Assembly: GCA_964002385.1 (NCBI GenBank)
Contig: CAXFFS010000038.1
Span: forward strand, 1-13,323
Origin: AEGEAN-183 sp964002385
GTDB lineage: Bacteria; Pseudomonadota; Gammaproteobacteria; Magnimaribacterales; Magnimaribacteraceae
Reading direction: 5' to 3'
DNA: 13,323 bases
The stretch's first letter is position 1; every line of letters starts with the position of its first letter. The notes beneath the pieces were generated by a model. It did not search any database, had not been told where the DNA came from, and saw nothing but the letters and a program-made list of their open reading frames with translations. The position numbers and the translations under genes were made by a program. Below, in pieces: positions 1 to 6,059 of this stretch.

Positions 1-938
1 CCACCAATGCATCTCGAACAATGCTATTTAACATTGATTCTCATTGCTGGGATGATGAATTACTACAACTTTTCAGGATTCCAAAGCAAATTCTTCCAGA
101 AGTTTGCGACTGCGTACATGACTACGGAGATACACCTGTCTTTGGTGGTAGCCTCAAAATAGGAGGGATAGCAGGGGATCAACAATCGGCTTTAATTGGT
201 CAGTGTTGCTTTAATCCTGGTGAGGCTAAAAGCACTTATGGTACTGGGTGTTTCATGTTACTTAATACAGGCAATAAAAAGATTTCTTCAGATAATAGAC
301 TCCTTTCTACTATAGCTTACCGTTTCGACGGAAAAACTACTTATGGATTAGAAGGCAGTATTTTTATAGCTGGCTCTGCAATTCAGTGGCTAAGGGATGA
401 ACTTAAGTTTTTTAAGTCTGCAGACGAAACCGAAGCGCTCGTAAAACACAGAAATAATGATTCTAAGGTATTAGTTGTTCCTGCTTTTACGGGTCTAGGG
501 GCGCCTCACTGGGATCCAAATAGCAGAGGCTCAATTTTTGGTTTAACCCGAGACACTCACATAGCAGACTTAACCGCTGCAACTCTGGAGTCAATTGCTT
601 TTCAGACAAGAGATTTAATAGGCGCTATGGAAAGTGATGGAGCTAACTTCTCAGAATTAAGAGTTGACGGAGGGATGACCACAAACAATTGGTTTTCGCA
701 GCAGCTATCCAATATTTTGAATCTTAAAGTTTTAAGGCCTAAAGTTATTGAAACAACTGCACTAGGAGCTTCCTATTTAGCTAGTATGCACTCAGGGCTA
801 TGTCCAGATTTAGAGTCATTAAAATCAAATTGGATATGCGGAAAATCATTTGTTCCTGAAGAAAAAGACATTGCTGGCCTAGAAGAAAAGTACAACAATT
901 GGTTGTCTGCAGTAGAAAGGACCAAGGGTCTTTTTTAG
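1..938 (+). CDS. glpK: Glycerol kinase, C-terminal part (5' end outside window)
   Basis: ATP-dependent phosphorylation of glycerol to glycerol-3-phosphate in the cytoplasm (FGGY kinase family). The reading frame is open from base 3 and begins TNASRTMLFNI, a conserved internal stretch of GlpK, so the ATG at 21 is an internal methionine and roughly 180 N-terminal residues lie upstream of the window. Visible motifs are GIAGDQQ, whose Asp (codon 177-179) is the expected catalytic base, then STYGTGCF, SIQWLRDE, VPAFTGLGAPHWDP, ATLESIAFQTRD, LRVDGGM and TTALGASYLA, in normal family order to the C-terminus. The loop just before GIAGDQQ is about three residues shorter than in E. coli and lacks its GGKGGTR fructose-1,6-bisphosphate-binding sequence, so that allosteric control is probably absent (inference). 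A 93-bp gap separates it from the next gene. Identity is secure. Confidence 0.96.
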   Translation, partial: TNASRTMLFNIDSHCWDDELLQLFRIPKQILPEVCDCVHDYGDTPVFGGSLKIGGIAGDQQSALIGQCCFNPGEAKSTYGTGCFMLLNTGNKKISSDNRLLSTIAYRFDGKTTYGLEGSIFIAGSAIQWLRDELKFFKSADETEALVKHRNNDSKVLVVPAFTGLGAPHWDPNSRGSIFGLTRDTHIADLTAATLESIAFQTRDLIGAMESDGANFSELRVDGGMTTNNWFSQQLSNILNLKVLRPKVIETTALGASYLASMHSGLCPDLESLKSNWICGKSFVPEEKDIAGLEEKYNNWLSAVERTKGLF

Positions 939-942
939 CTAT

Positions 943-970
943 CCAAAAACACTAGAAGTAGGGTTTTTTG
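943..970 (+). terminator. Weak possible terminator after glpK
   Basis: An A-rich arm (CCAAAAACACT, 943-953) can pair imperfectly with a downstream arm ending in a six-T run (964-969). The stem is mostly A-T with one mismatch and one bulge, so it would be unstable. It lies 5 bp after the glpK stop, where a terminator is expected. Low confidence; position is the main argument. Confidence 0.22.
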
Positions 971-1031
971 TTATGCATCGAGAAAGCTATCAAATGATGT
1001 TATCCTGCGCACTTTTTCGAGGCAACAGAAG

Positions 1032-2219
1032 ATGGCTGCATACAAAGTCAAGACCTTAAGTAAGATATCTCCAAAGGGATTAGATCTTTTATCTGAAACA
1101 GCATGTGTTTTAGACGAAGGGTCTAAGGACCCTGATGGTGTATTGGTGAGAAGCACCAAGCTAAGTGAAAGTAGTTTGAATCAATCTCTAAAGGCTATTT
1201 CTCGAGCTGGAGCTGGAGTTAACAATATTCCCATAGACTTATGTACTGAAAGAGGTGTGGTAGTTTTCAATACCCCGGGTGCTAATTCTAATGCGGTAAA
1301 AGAACTTGTTTTAGCCGCCTTAATGCTTTCTTCTCGTAATGTTTTTTCAAGTATAAATTTTGTTAATAATTTAAAGCACATCGAAAAAATGGAAGAACTT
1401 GAACCCTTCCTGGAAGAGAATAAAAAGAAGTTCAAAGGCAGAGAATTATCTGGATCAACTTTAGGAGTAGTTGGCTTGGGTGCTATAGGTTCCAAAGTAG
1501 CTAGAATGGGGGTAGCTTTAGATATGAAAGTAGTTGGCTATGATCCAGCGCTTTCAGTAGAGGCAGCCTGGAAATTACCCAGTGAAGTAGAACCAGTTGG
1601 TTCAATAGAAGAACTTTTTTCCAGATCTGATTTTATAACTTTACATATACCAGCTATAGAGAAAACAAAAGGCATTGTTAATCTTAAACTACTTCAAAAT
1701 GCTAAGAACGCTTCTTTGCTAAACTTTGCAAGACATGAAGTTGTGCATAATCAATCAATTTTGGAGGCCCTAGATAAAGGCTACCTTACTAATTTTATAA
1801 CTGATTTCCCAACACCTGAGCTGATTAAAAGAGCAAACAAACAAGGAGATGTAATTCTGTTACCACACATAGGGGCAAGCACTTCACAAGCTGAAGAGAG
1901 TTGTGCAGTTATGGCTGTCCAGCAACTAGCAGACTTTCTCCAGAATGGAAACATTAATAACTCCGTTAACTTTCCAAACGTATATCTTCCTAGGTCAACA
2001 AAAAGCCGTATTGCAATTACAAATAAAAACGTACCGGCAATGATAGGACAAATAGCAACAACTTTAGGAGAACTAGAACTAAATATAGCTGATATGACCA
2101 ATGTCAGCAGAGGGGGTCTGGCTTATAACTTGATAGACATAGAAAACAGCGTAAATAAAATAGCCTTGGATAAATTATCTTCTATTGAGAATATAATAAA
2201 TGTGAGGTTAATAACTTAA
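1032..2219 (+). CDS. serA: D-3-phosphoglycerate dehydrogenase, short ACT-domain type
   Basis: NAD-dependent oxidation of 3-phosphoglycerate, the first step of serine synthesis, cytoplasmic. The 395-residue protein has the 2-hydroxyacid dehydrogenase fold: substrate-binding domain (about 1-100, with RAGAGVNNIP and NTPGANSNAVKE), Rossmann domain (about 100-290) with GLGAIG at 148-153 and Asp171 for the NAD ribose, then an ACT domain (about 326-395, NVPAMIGQI to the end). Expected catalytic residues are Arg234 (NFARHEVV), Glu263 (TDFPTPEL) and His279 (LPHIGAST). The sequence resembles the short PGDH subfamily common in Firmicutes and Bacteroidetes (NFARGELV, TDFPNEKL) more than E. coli SerA. The residue after catalytic Arg is His where Gly is usual. 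The ATG at 1032 places the start at the family N-terminus; upstream there is only a weak AGAAG. It stands alone, with no serC or serB beside it. Confidence 0.9.
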   Translation: MAAYKVKTLSKISPKGLDLLSETACVLDEGSKDPDGVLVRSTKLSESSLNQSLKAISRAGAGVNNIPIDLCTERGVVVFNTPGANSNAVKELVLAALMLSSRNVFSSINFVNNLKHIEKMEELEPFLEENKKKFKGRELSGSTLGVVGLGAIGSKVARMGVALDMKVVGYDPALSVEAAWKLPSEVEPVGSIEELFSRSDFITLHIPAIEKTKGIVNLKLLQNAKNASLLNFARHEVVHNQSILEALDKGYLTNFITDFPTPELIKRANKQGDVILLPHIGASTSQAEESCAVMAVQQLADFLQNGNINNSVNFPNVYLPRSTKSRIAITNKNVPAMIGQIATTLGELELNIADMTNVSRGGLAYNLIDIENSVNKIALDKLSSIENIINVRLIT

Positions 2220-2290
2220 CAGTTTCCTTCTTTTTAAAGCATCTAAATTTAATAAAAATACCTAACTCATTGTCTTTTCTCAAGAAAAAG

Positions 2291-2307
2291 TGCATTGAAG
2301 TAATGCA
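2291..2307. repeat. Inverted repeat TGCATT-N5-AATGCA
   Basis: Perfect 6-bp arms (2291-2296 and 2302-2307) separated by GAAGT, 72 bp after the serA stop. No T-run follows, so it does not look like a terminator. It may be a protein-binding site or chance in AT-rich DNA. Confidence 0.4.
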
Positions 2308-2389
2308 AGTTCAGGTAATCAAGCTGGGTTTTGTTTTACACATCATAACTTTTAAGATATTTCAGCTAAAAAAGAATACCATGACCATA

Positions 2390-2404
2390 GTACAAAAATT
2401 GTAC
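2390..2404. repeat. Inverted repeat GTACAA-AAA-TTGTAC
   Basis: Perfect 6-bp arms around a 3-bp AAA centre, at the left edge of the most AT-rich tract of the interval. The symmetry is that of a dimeric-regulator operator; what binds it is unknown. It lies about 110 bp left of the first DnaA box. Confidence 0.5.
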
Positions 2405-2511
2405 AATTTATGTAAGTCTTTGATTTTATTATATAAATTTAGAATAGATCAAATTTCGATCAATTTGCTGATAAACCTCCAAGTTAGGGTCTATCTATTT
2501 AATACTTAATG

Positions 2512-2520
2512 TTATCCAAA
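2512..2520 (+). promoter_or_regulatory. DnaA-box-like site TTATCCAAA
   Basis: One mismatch from the TTATCCACA consensus and, from memory, the same sequence as the R3 box of E. coli oriC. It lies in the same orientation as, and 3 bp left of, the perfect box at 2524. Confidence 0.55.
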
Positions 2521-2523
2521 GAG

Positions 2524-2532
2524 TTATCCACA
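2524..2532 (+). promoter_or_regulatory. Perfect DnaA box TTATCCACA
   Basis: Exact match to the high-affinity DnaA consensus. The surrounding AGAGTTATCCACAG also matches the context of the R4 box of E. coli oriC as I recall it. It forms an inverted pair with the box at 2538-2546. Confidence 0.72.
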
Positions 2533-2537
2533 GAAAT

Positions 2538-2546
2538 TGTGGATAA
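2538..2546 (-). promoter_or_regulatory. Perfect DnaA box on minus strand
   Basis: TGTGGATAA on the plus strand is the exact reverse complement of TTATCCACA. It is separated by only 5 bp (GAAAT) from the forward box, giving a 9-5-9 perfect inverted repeat. As RNA this would be a hairpin, but A's rather than T's follow it, so it is not a plus-strand terminator. Confidence 0.72.
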
Positions 2547-2595
2547 AAAACTTTAAGATTTTGCTTTAAACTTATTTTCTCCTACCATTAAGTAC

Positions 2596-2604
2596 TTATC
2601 CGAA
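2596..2604 (+). promoter_or_regulatory. Weak DnaA-box-like site TTATCCGAA
   Basis: Shares TTATCC with the consensus but differs at two of the last three bases. It is close to the ung start and may be chance; listed because it continues the cluster. Confidence 0.25.
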
Positions 2605-2613
2605 TTATTGCCG

Positions 2614-3318
2614 ATGAATAGTAAATTTAAAAGAACCGTAAAGTTAGAAAAGTCTTGGTTAAAAGAATTAGGACTTGAGTTTGAGTTAAGTTATATGCAA
2701 GAACTTAAACTTTTTTTGCAAAGCGAAAAGAAAAGGGGAAAAAAAATATTTCCTAAAGGAGAGGATATGTTTAAGGCCTTGAACTTGACTCCTTTAGACA
2801 AAGTTAAGGTTGTTATCCTTGGTCAGGATCCTTATCACGGCTCTGGTCAAGCACACGGACTTTGTTTTTCAGTGCCAGAAGGAGTAAGAATACCTCCTTC
2901 ACTTCAAAATATATTCAAGGAGTTACAAAGTGATTTAGGTTTGTCGATTCCTTCAAGTGGGTGCCTGGAGTCGTGGGCTGAGCAAGGAGTTCTTTTACTA
3001 AATAGTATATTGTCTGTAGAAAAAGGACTCGCAAATTCACATTCTTCAAAAGGCTGGGAGCTTTTTACTGATTCTGTAATATCTATGGTTAACGAAAAAA
3101 AATCCATAGTTTTTATGTTATGGGGTGGTTACGCTGCTCAGAAAGGAAAAAGTATTGATTCAACTAGGCATTTAGTTTTGAAATCAGTTCATCCTTCTCC
3201 TCTTTCAGCACACCGCGGGTTTTTTGGGAATAGACATTTTTCAAAATGTAACCAATTCCTGGAGTCAAAAGGTATTAGCCCTATCGATTGGAAGGTTTAT
3301 AAATCAGTTAATACTTAA
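2614..3318 (+). CDS. ung: Uracil-DNA glycosylase, family 1
   Basis: Removes uracil from DNA (from dUTP incorporation or cytosine deamination) to start base-excision repair. The 234-residue protein carries the family-1 signature: GQDPYHG with the catalytic Asp followed by AHGLCFSVP, the LLLNSILSVEKG region, FMLWGGYAQ-like FMLWGGYA, and the C-terminal HPSPLSAHRGFFG loop with the catalytic His and DNA-intercalating Leu. Length is normal for the family. I chose ATG 2614; an in-frame TTG at 2608 would add two residues, and neither has a convincing ribosome-binding site. The gene directly follows the DnaA-box cluster, so DnaA could influence its transcription (inference). Its last 15 bases overlap the 3' end of convergent ygfZ. 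Confidence 0.97.
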   Translation: MNSKFKRTVKLEKSWLKELGLEFELSYMQELKLFLQSEKKRGKKIFPKGEDMFKALNLTPLDKVKVVILGQDPYHGSGQAHGLCFSVPEGVRIPPSLQNIFKELQSDLGLSIPSSGCLESWAEQGVLLLNSILSVEKGLANSHSSKGWELFTDSVISMVNEKKSIVFMLWGGYAAQKGKSIDSTRHLVLKSVHPSPLSAHRGFFGNRHFSKCNQFLESKGISPIDWKVYKSVNT

Positions 3319-4179
3319 TACGGAGTTAGTTTCTCTTATCTTAAAAGGCCCTCCAACATAATTTTTTTCTTTTGCACTGACAAGGCAGACACTTTTTTTG
3401 TCTAAATTAACAACTTTTACTAGTTTTCCTATTTTCTTATCTTCTTGATCAGTAAGAGTCATGTTTTCAGTGATATTTAAGTCAGGAGTTTCTGCTAAGT
3501 TTAAGCGAGGGAGGTTTTTGCCACGATAATGCATTCTTGCAACAACTTCTTGACCTGTATAGCAGCCCTTTTCAAAGTCAATTCTATTATTTACATCATA
3601 ATTAAGTTCATGAGGAGTATATTTACCTGAGTTTTCTTCAGATATTTCTACATTTTGACAAAGAATTTCATCGAGTTTCCAATCAATTCTATTAGCGTCA
3701 AGCTCAAATAGGTTTTCAAATTCAGACAACCCCTCTTTATCGCAAAAGGCCAATAGAAATTTTTTGCCGAGATAGCTTATAAAGGTAGAACCCCCAATTT
3801 CAATAGTATTGTCTGGATAAACAATTTTTTTGTTATATGTATTCTCAAATGTTTCTTTGTTTATGCCAAAGAAAGAAAACGACAAGTTTTCATTTATCTC
3901 TACCTCATAAAAAGGGCTATATTTTTGTAACTCTTCTTCCGTCTTTTTCAGGGTTTTATGATGGCCGATAAGACCGTAAGAACCTTTCTCCAATAGACAG
4001 AGGATGAAGGAGCTGATTATTCTCCCTTTAGCATTGCACAATGCTCCCAAACAGCTATTATTTGAGTCAACCTTATTTACATCACAGGTAATTTGACCTT
4101 GGAGTAGATCAAATGCTCCTTCGCCATTAATTTCTAAAAAACTTAAATGATTAAGGTCAGTTATTTTATTTTTATCCAT
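3304..4179 (-). CDS. ygfZ: Folate-binding Fe-S cluster protein YgfZ
   Basis: Tetrahydrofolate-dependent protein that helps assemble or repair certain Fe-S enzymes; homologous to IBA57 and the GcvT fold. At 291 residues it is a little shorter than E. coli YgfZ (326). The diagnostic motif KGCYTGQE is at 204-211, with Cys206 the key cysteine, followed by VVARMHYRGK. An N-terminal GcvT-like segment has LLQGQITCDV (25-34) and GALCNAKGRI (45-54). Divergent orientation with sdhE across a 28-bp gap matches the E. coli arrangement and links two proteins that help mature cofactor-bearing enzymes. The ATG at 4179 is preceded by TTAGG, a plausible ribosome-binding remnant. Its 3' end runs 15 bp into ung on the other strand, so the two transcripts would be antisense over that overlap. 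Confidence 0.95.
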   Translation of the reverse strand: MDKNKITDLNHLSFLEINGEGAFDLLQGQITCDVNKVDSNNSCLGALCNAKGRIISSFILCLLEKGSYGLIGHHKTLKKTEEELQKYSPFYEVEINENLSFSFFGINKETFENTYNKKIVYPDNTIEIGGSTFISYLGKKFLLAFCDKEGLSEFENLFELDANRIDWKLDEILCQNVEISEENSGKYTPHELNYDVNNRIDFEKGCYTGQEVVARMHYRGKNLPRLNLAETPDLNITENMTLTDQEDKKIGKLVKVVNLDKKSVCLVSAKEKNYVGGPFKIRETNSVLSIN

Positions 4180-4207
4180 ACCAGACCTAAACTATTATAA
4201 ACCTACA
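4180..4207. promoter_or_regulatory. Divergent ygfZ/sdhE promoter region
   Basis: Only 28 bp separate the two divergent starts, so both promoters must lie here or extend into the opposing coding regions. On the minus strand a perfect -10 hexamer TATAAT covers 4199-4194; on the plus strand TATTAT (4193-4198) is the overlapping counterpart. Neither has a good -35 at 16-18 bp. If these are used, both mRNAs would have leaders of only about 5-10 nt. Moderate to low confidence. Confidence 0.35.
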
Positions 4208-4462
4208 GTGAATTCAAATTTATACAAAAAGGCTTATTTTCTTTCCCGAAGAGGTTTGCAGGAGTTAGATCTTGTATTGACACCTTTTGTAGAAGAAAGA
4301 TTTTCAAAATTAAACCAAGAGGATAAAGTTTCTTTTCTCGAATTACTCGAAAACAATGATATGGATCTGATGGATTGGATAATAAATGAAAAGCCAACTC
4401 CAAAGGAGTTTAATAACATAGTCATTCAAGTTAAGGATTATTTGAAGCATGAAAGAAAGTAA
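4208..4462 (+). CDS. sdhE: Succinate dehydrogenase assembly factor SdhE (FAD assembly factor)
   Basis: Small protein that promotes covalent FAD attachment to the flavoprotein subunit of succinate dehydrogenase (and fumarate reductase) in the cytoplasm. The 84-residue product matches the family (E. coli SdhE has 88). The RGxxE motif is RGLQE at 15-19 inside SRRGLQELD, followed by LTPFVEERF, a short acidic DKVSFLELLENNDMDLMDWI and the helical C-terminal half. The start is GTG at 4208, which gives the expected N-terminus; no in-frame ATG lies upstream and there is no clear Shine-Dalgarno. Its last 14 bases overlap the start of glk, suggesting translational coupling. Confidence 0.93.
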   Translation: MNSNLYKKAYFLSRRGLQELDLVLTPFVEERFSKLNQEDKVSFLELLENNDMDLMDWIINEKPTPKEFNNIVIQVKDYLKHERK

Positions 4463-5375
4463 TTGTATTTTGATAGCTGAACTGGGAGCTACTAATGCTC
4501 GAATGGCCTTAACTATGGAGGGCACTACTCTTATAGAATCAAAAGAATACCTCCTGACTGACTTTTCTTCAGTAGATCAATTATTTGAAGCTTATTTTGA
4601 AGAAATTAAGCAAAAAGCTAGTAGAGGCATAATAGGGGTTGCAGCCCCGGTATTAGGAGAAAAAATAAGATTTACAAATAACAATATCATGTTTAATCAG
4701 AGAACATTAAAAGATAAGATTTTTTCAAAAGGCCTTAAGGTTATAAATGACCTAGAGCTTCAAGCTTATGCAGTAGAAGATTTAGGTGATGAAGAAGTTC
4801 TAAGAATAGGTGAAGTCGAAGAAGAAAAAAAAGGTTCTAAAGTATTAATCTCCCCTGGGTCAGGTTTAGGACTTGCAGGCATAGTTGATAAGCAGATAAT
4901 TTTTACAGAAGGCGGTCATCTGAATATCCCTTCAGATTCCCAAGATATAAAAGAGATACTAAAAAAATTTAAGCAAGAAAGAGGAAGAAATCCAACTTTT
5001 GAAGACCTGATGTCTGGTAAAGGAATTAACTATATCTATAAATGTTTTAATAATTCCATAAATTCCGGATACACAAATGAAGAAATATTAGTTAATAAGG
5101 TTGATTCAACCTGTTTAAAAACCAGAAAACTTATGCTTTACTTACTGGCAACTTATGCAAAATACATTGCTCTTATTTGGGGCGCAACTTCCGGAGTGTA
5201 CTTTTCTGGTTCAATTGCAAATAGTCTTTTACAACCTGAAGAATTAGAGACTTTTAGAGCTGATTTTGAAAACAGCCCCACCATGCAAGAATTACTAGTT
5301 ACAATCCCTGTCTTTTTAATCAAAGATCTTAATCTTGGACTTAGAGGAGGTCTTGTATTGGCTTTAAGAGGCTAA
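4449..5375 (+). CDS. glk: Glucokinase, proteobacterial Glk type
   Basis: ATP-dependent phosphorylation of glucose to glucose-6-phosphate in the cytoplasm. The 308-residue protein fits the proteobacterial Glk family (E. coli 321). Conserved residues by comparison with E. coli: Asn100-Asp101 (VINDLELQAYAV; Asp101 is the catalytic base), Glu154 and His157 in EGGH, and Glu185 in TFEDLMSG, all glucose contacts, plus the SPGSGLGLAG loop at 135-144 and a C-terminal LGLRGGLVLALRG. The first phosphate-binding loop reads ELGATNAR (11-18), where DIGGTNAR is usual, so Asp is replaced by Glu and one Gly by Ala. ATG 4449 lies inside the sdhE end (14-bp overlap). A 57-bp gap to rpoE follows. It suggests imported or stored glucose enters central metabolism, but no sugar transporter is nearby. 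Confidence 0.88.
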   Translation: MKESNCILIAELGATNARMALTMEGTTLIESKEYLLTDFSSVDQLFEAYFEEIKQKASRGIIGVAAPVLGEKIRFTNNNIMFNQRTLKDKIFSKGLKVINDLELQAYAVEDLGDEEVLRIGEVEEEKKGSKVLISPGSGLGLAGIVDKQIIFTEGGHLNIPSDSQDIKEILKKFKQERGRNPTFEDLMSGKGINYIYKCFNNSINSGYTNEEILVNKVDSTCLKTRKLMLYLLATYAKYIALIWGATSGVYFSGSIANSLLQPEELETFRADFENSPTMQELLVTIPVFLIKDLNLGLRGGLVLALRG

Positions 5376-5392
5376 AAAATTATAAAATTCTA

Positions 5393-5419
5393 GAACTTTT
5401 TGATAATTTACAAGTCTAC
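5393..5419 (+). promoter_or_regulatory. Sigma-E-type promoter upstream of rpoE
   Basis: GAACTT (5393-5398) matches the core of the sigma-E -35 element (GGAACTT), and GTCTAC (5414-5419) matches five of six bases of the GTCTAA-type -10, with a 15-bp spacer, within the usual range. It lies just upstream of rpoE, as expected for the autoregulated promoter of this sigma factor. Predicted transcription start near 5425-5427 would leave only about 6-8 nt before ATG 5433. Confidence 0.6.
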
Positions 5420-5432
5420 TTGATTAAAAGAT

Positions 5433-6059
5433 ATGAATGCTGAAGTGAAAAAGAGCAATAAGGATAAAGATCTAATCCTAGTTAGAAGAGCTAAAAGAGG
5501 CGATTACAAGGCCTTTGATCTCTTAGTTCTTAAATATCAATCTCGGATTATAGGATTAGCTATGAAATTCGTAAAAGACATCCAAACAGCTGAGGATGTT
5601 GCCCAAGAATCATTCATAAAAGCCTACAAATCATTAGATTCATTTAGAGAAGAAAGCGCTTTTTATACTTGGCTTTATAGAATAGCCTCTAACACTTCAA
5701 AGAATTATTTAATTTCTAAAAAAAGAAAAAATGAGCTCTTAGAATCAGAAGTATTCTCTTCAGAAGAGATAGATATTTTTGATATACCTGGAGGAAGTTC
5801 TCCTGAAGAGATACTACAAGCTAATAACTTGAGGGAAGTGATTTTCGAATCTTTAAGTAACCTTCCTGAAGATATCAGGACAGCAGTATCTTTAAGAGAA
5901 TTTGAAGGAATGAGCTATGAAGAGATTTCTAAAGTACTAGATTGTCCGATTGGCACAGTAAGATCTAGAATTTTTAGAGGTAGAGAAATAATTCAAGAGA
6001 AAATTTTCCCTTTATTAAATAGTAATATTGAATTAACCAAAGGATCAAAAAGAATATGA
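5433..6059 (+). CDS. rpoE: RNA polymerase sigma-E factor (extracytoplasmic stress)
   Basis: ECF sigma factor (RpoE/AlgU branch) directing transcription of envelope-stress genes. Region 2 spans about 26-95, with FDLLVLKYQSRI, AEDVAQESFIKAYKSLDSF and SAFYTWLYRIASNTSKNYL, nearly identical to E. coli sigma-E. Region 4 spans about 133-190, with LPEDIRTAVSLREFEGMSYEEI and the helix-turn-helix CPIGTVRSRIFRGRE. At 208 residues it is slightly longer than E. coli RpoE (191), mainly through N- and C-terminal tails. The stop overlaps the rseA start (ATGA), so sigma and anti-sigma are translationally coupled. A sigma-E-like promoter directly upstream points to positive autoregulation. Confidence 0.97.
   Translation: MNAEVKKSNKDKDLILVRRAKRGDYKAFDLLVLKYQSRIIGLAMKFVKDIQTAEDVAQESFIKAYKSLDSFREESAFYTWLYRIASNTSKNYLISKKRKNELLESEVFSSEEIDIFDIPGGSSPEEILQANNLREVIFESLSNLPEDIRTAVSLREFEGMSYEEISKVLDCPIGTVRSRIFRGREIIQEKIFPLLNSNIELTKGSKRI

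Larger units (their letters stand above)
2390..2604. other. oriC: Candidate replication origin or DnaA-regulated locus
   Basis: An AT-rich segment (about 2391-2475, almost no G+C around 2421-2446) is followed by DnaA-box-like sites at 2512, 2524, 2538 and 2596. A DNA-unwinding element next to DnaA boxes within about 215 bp matches the size and plan of bacterial oriC. Two GATC sites (2447-2450, 2458-2461) lie in the AT-rich part, far fewer than in E. coli oriC. Points against: flanking genes (serA, ung) both run left to right rather than diverging, and neither is a classic oriC neighbour (dnaA, mnmG, rpmH). Rough hand counts of G versus C at third codon positions do not settle it: C exceeds G in glpK, they are about equal in serA, G exceeds C on the plus strand of ung and ygfZ, C exceeds G again in glk. 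A DnaA-titration or DnaA-controlled promoter site is the alternative. Confidence 0.45.
2220..2613. other. Long non-coding interval between serA and ung
   Basis: This is the longest gene-free stretch in the window. It is strongly AT-rich. From left to right it holds a small inverted repeat (2291-2307), a second one (2390-2404), a very AT-rich tract with two GATC sites (2447 and 2458), and a cluster of DnaA-box-like sequences (2512-2604). A TTG-initiated 79-codon frame at 2270-2509 has the I/L/K/N-rich composition of translated AT-rich DNA, no recognisable motif, and is not called as a gene. No strong terminator follows serA. A weak promoter-like pair (TTGCTT at 2561, TACCAT at 2583) could serve ung. 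Confidence 0.8.

Noticed and set aside
1612..1633. GAACTT followed by TCTGA inside serA as a sigma-E promoter
   Set aside because: Spacing is only about 9 bp, far shorter than the 15-16 bp needed, and it lies inside a coding region with no gene start nearby.
971..2101. Minus-strand frames opposite serA
   Set aside because: They are shadows of a clear plus-strand enzyme and show no domain features.
2270..2509. 79-codon frame in the serA-ung interval, starting with TTG
   Set aside because: Composition is I/L/K/N-rich as expected from AT-rich non-coding DNA, no motif, no ribosome-binding site, and it covers the palindromes and the unwinding-like tract.
2524..2546. 9-bp perfect hairpin as a transcription terminator
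   Set aside because: On the plus strand it is followed by A's, not T's, and each arm is an exact DnaA box, so a binding-site explanation fits better.
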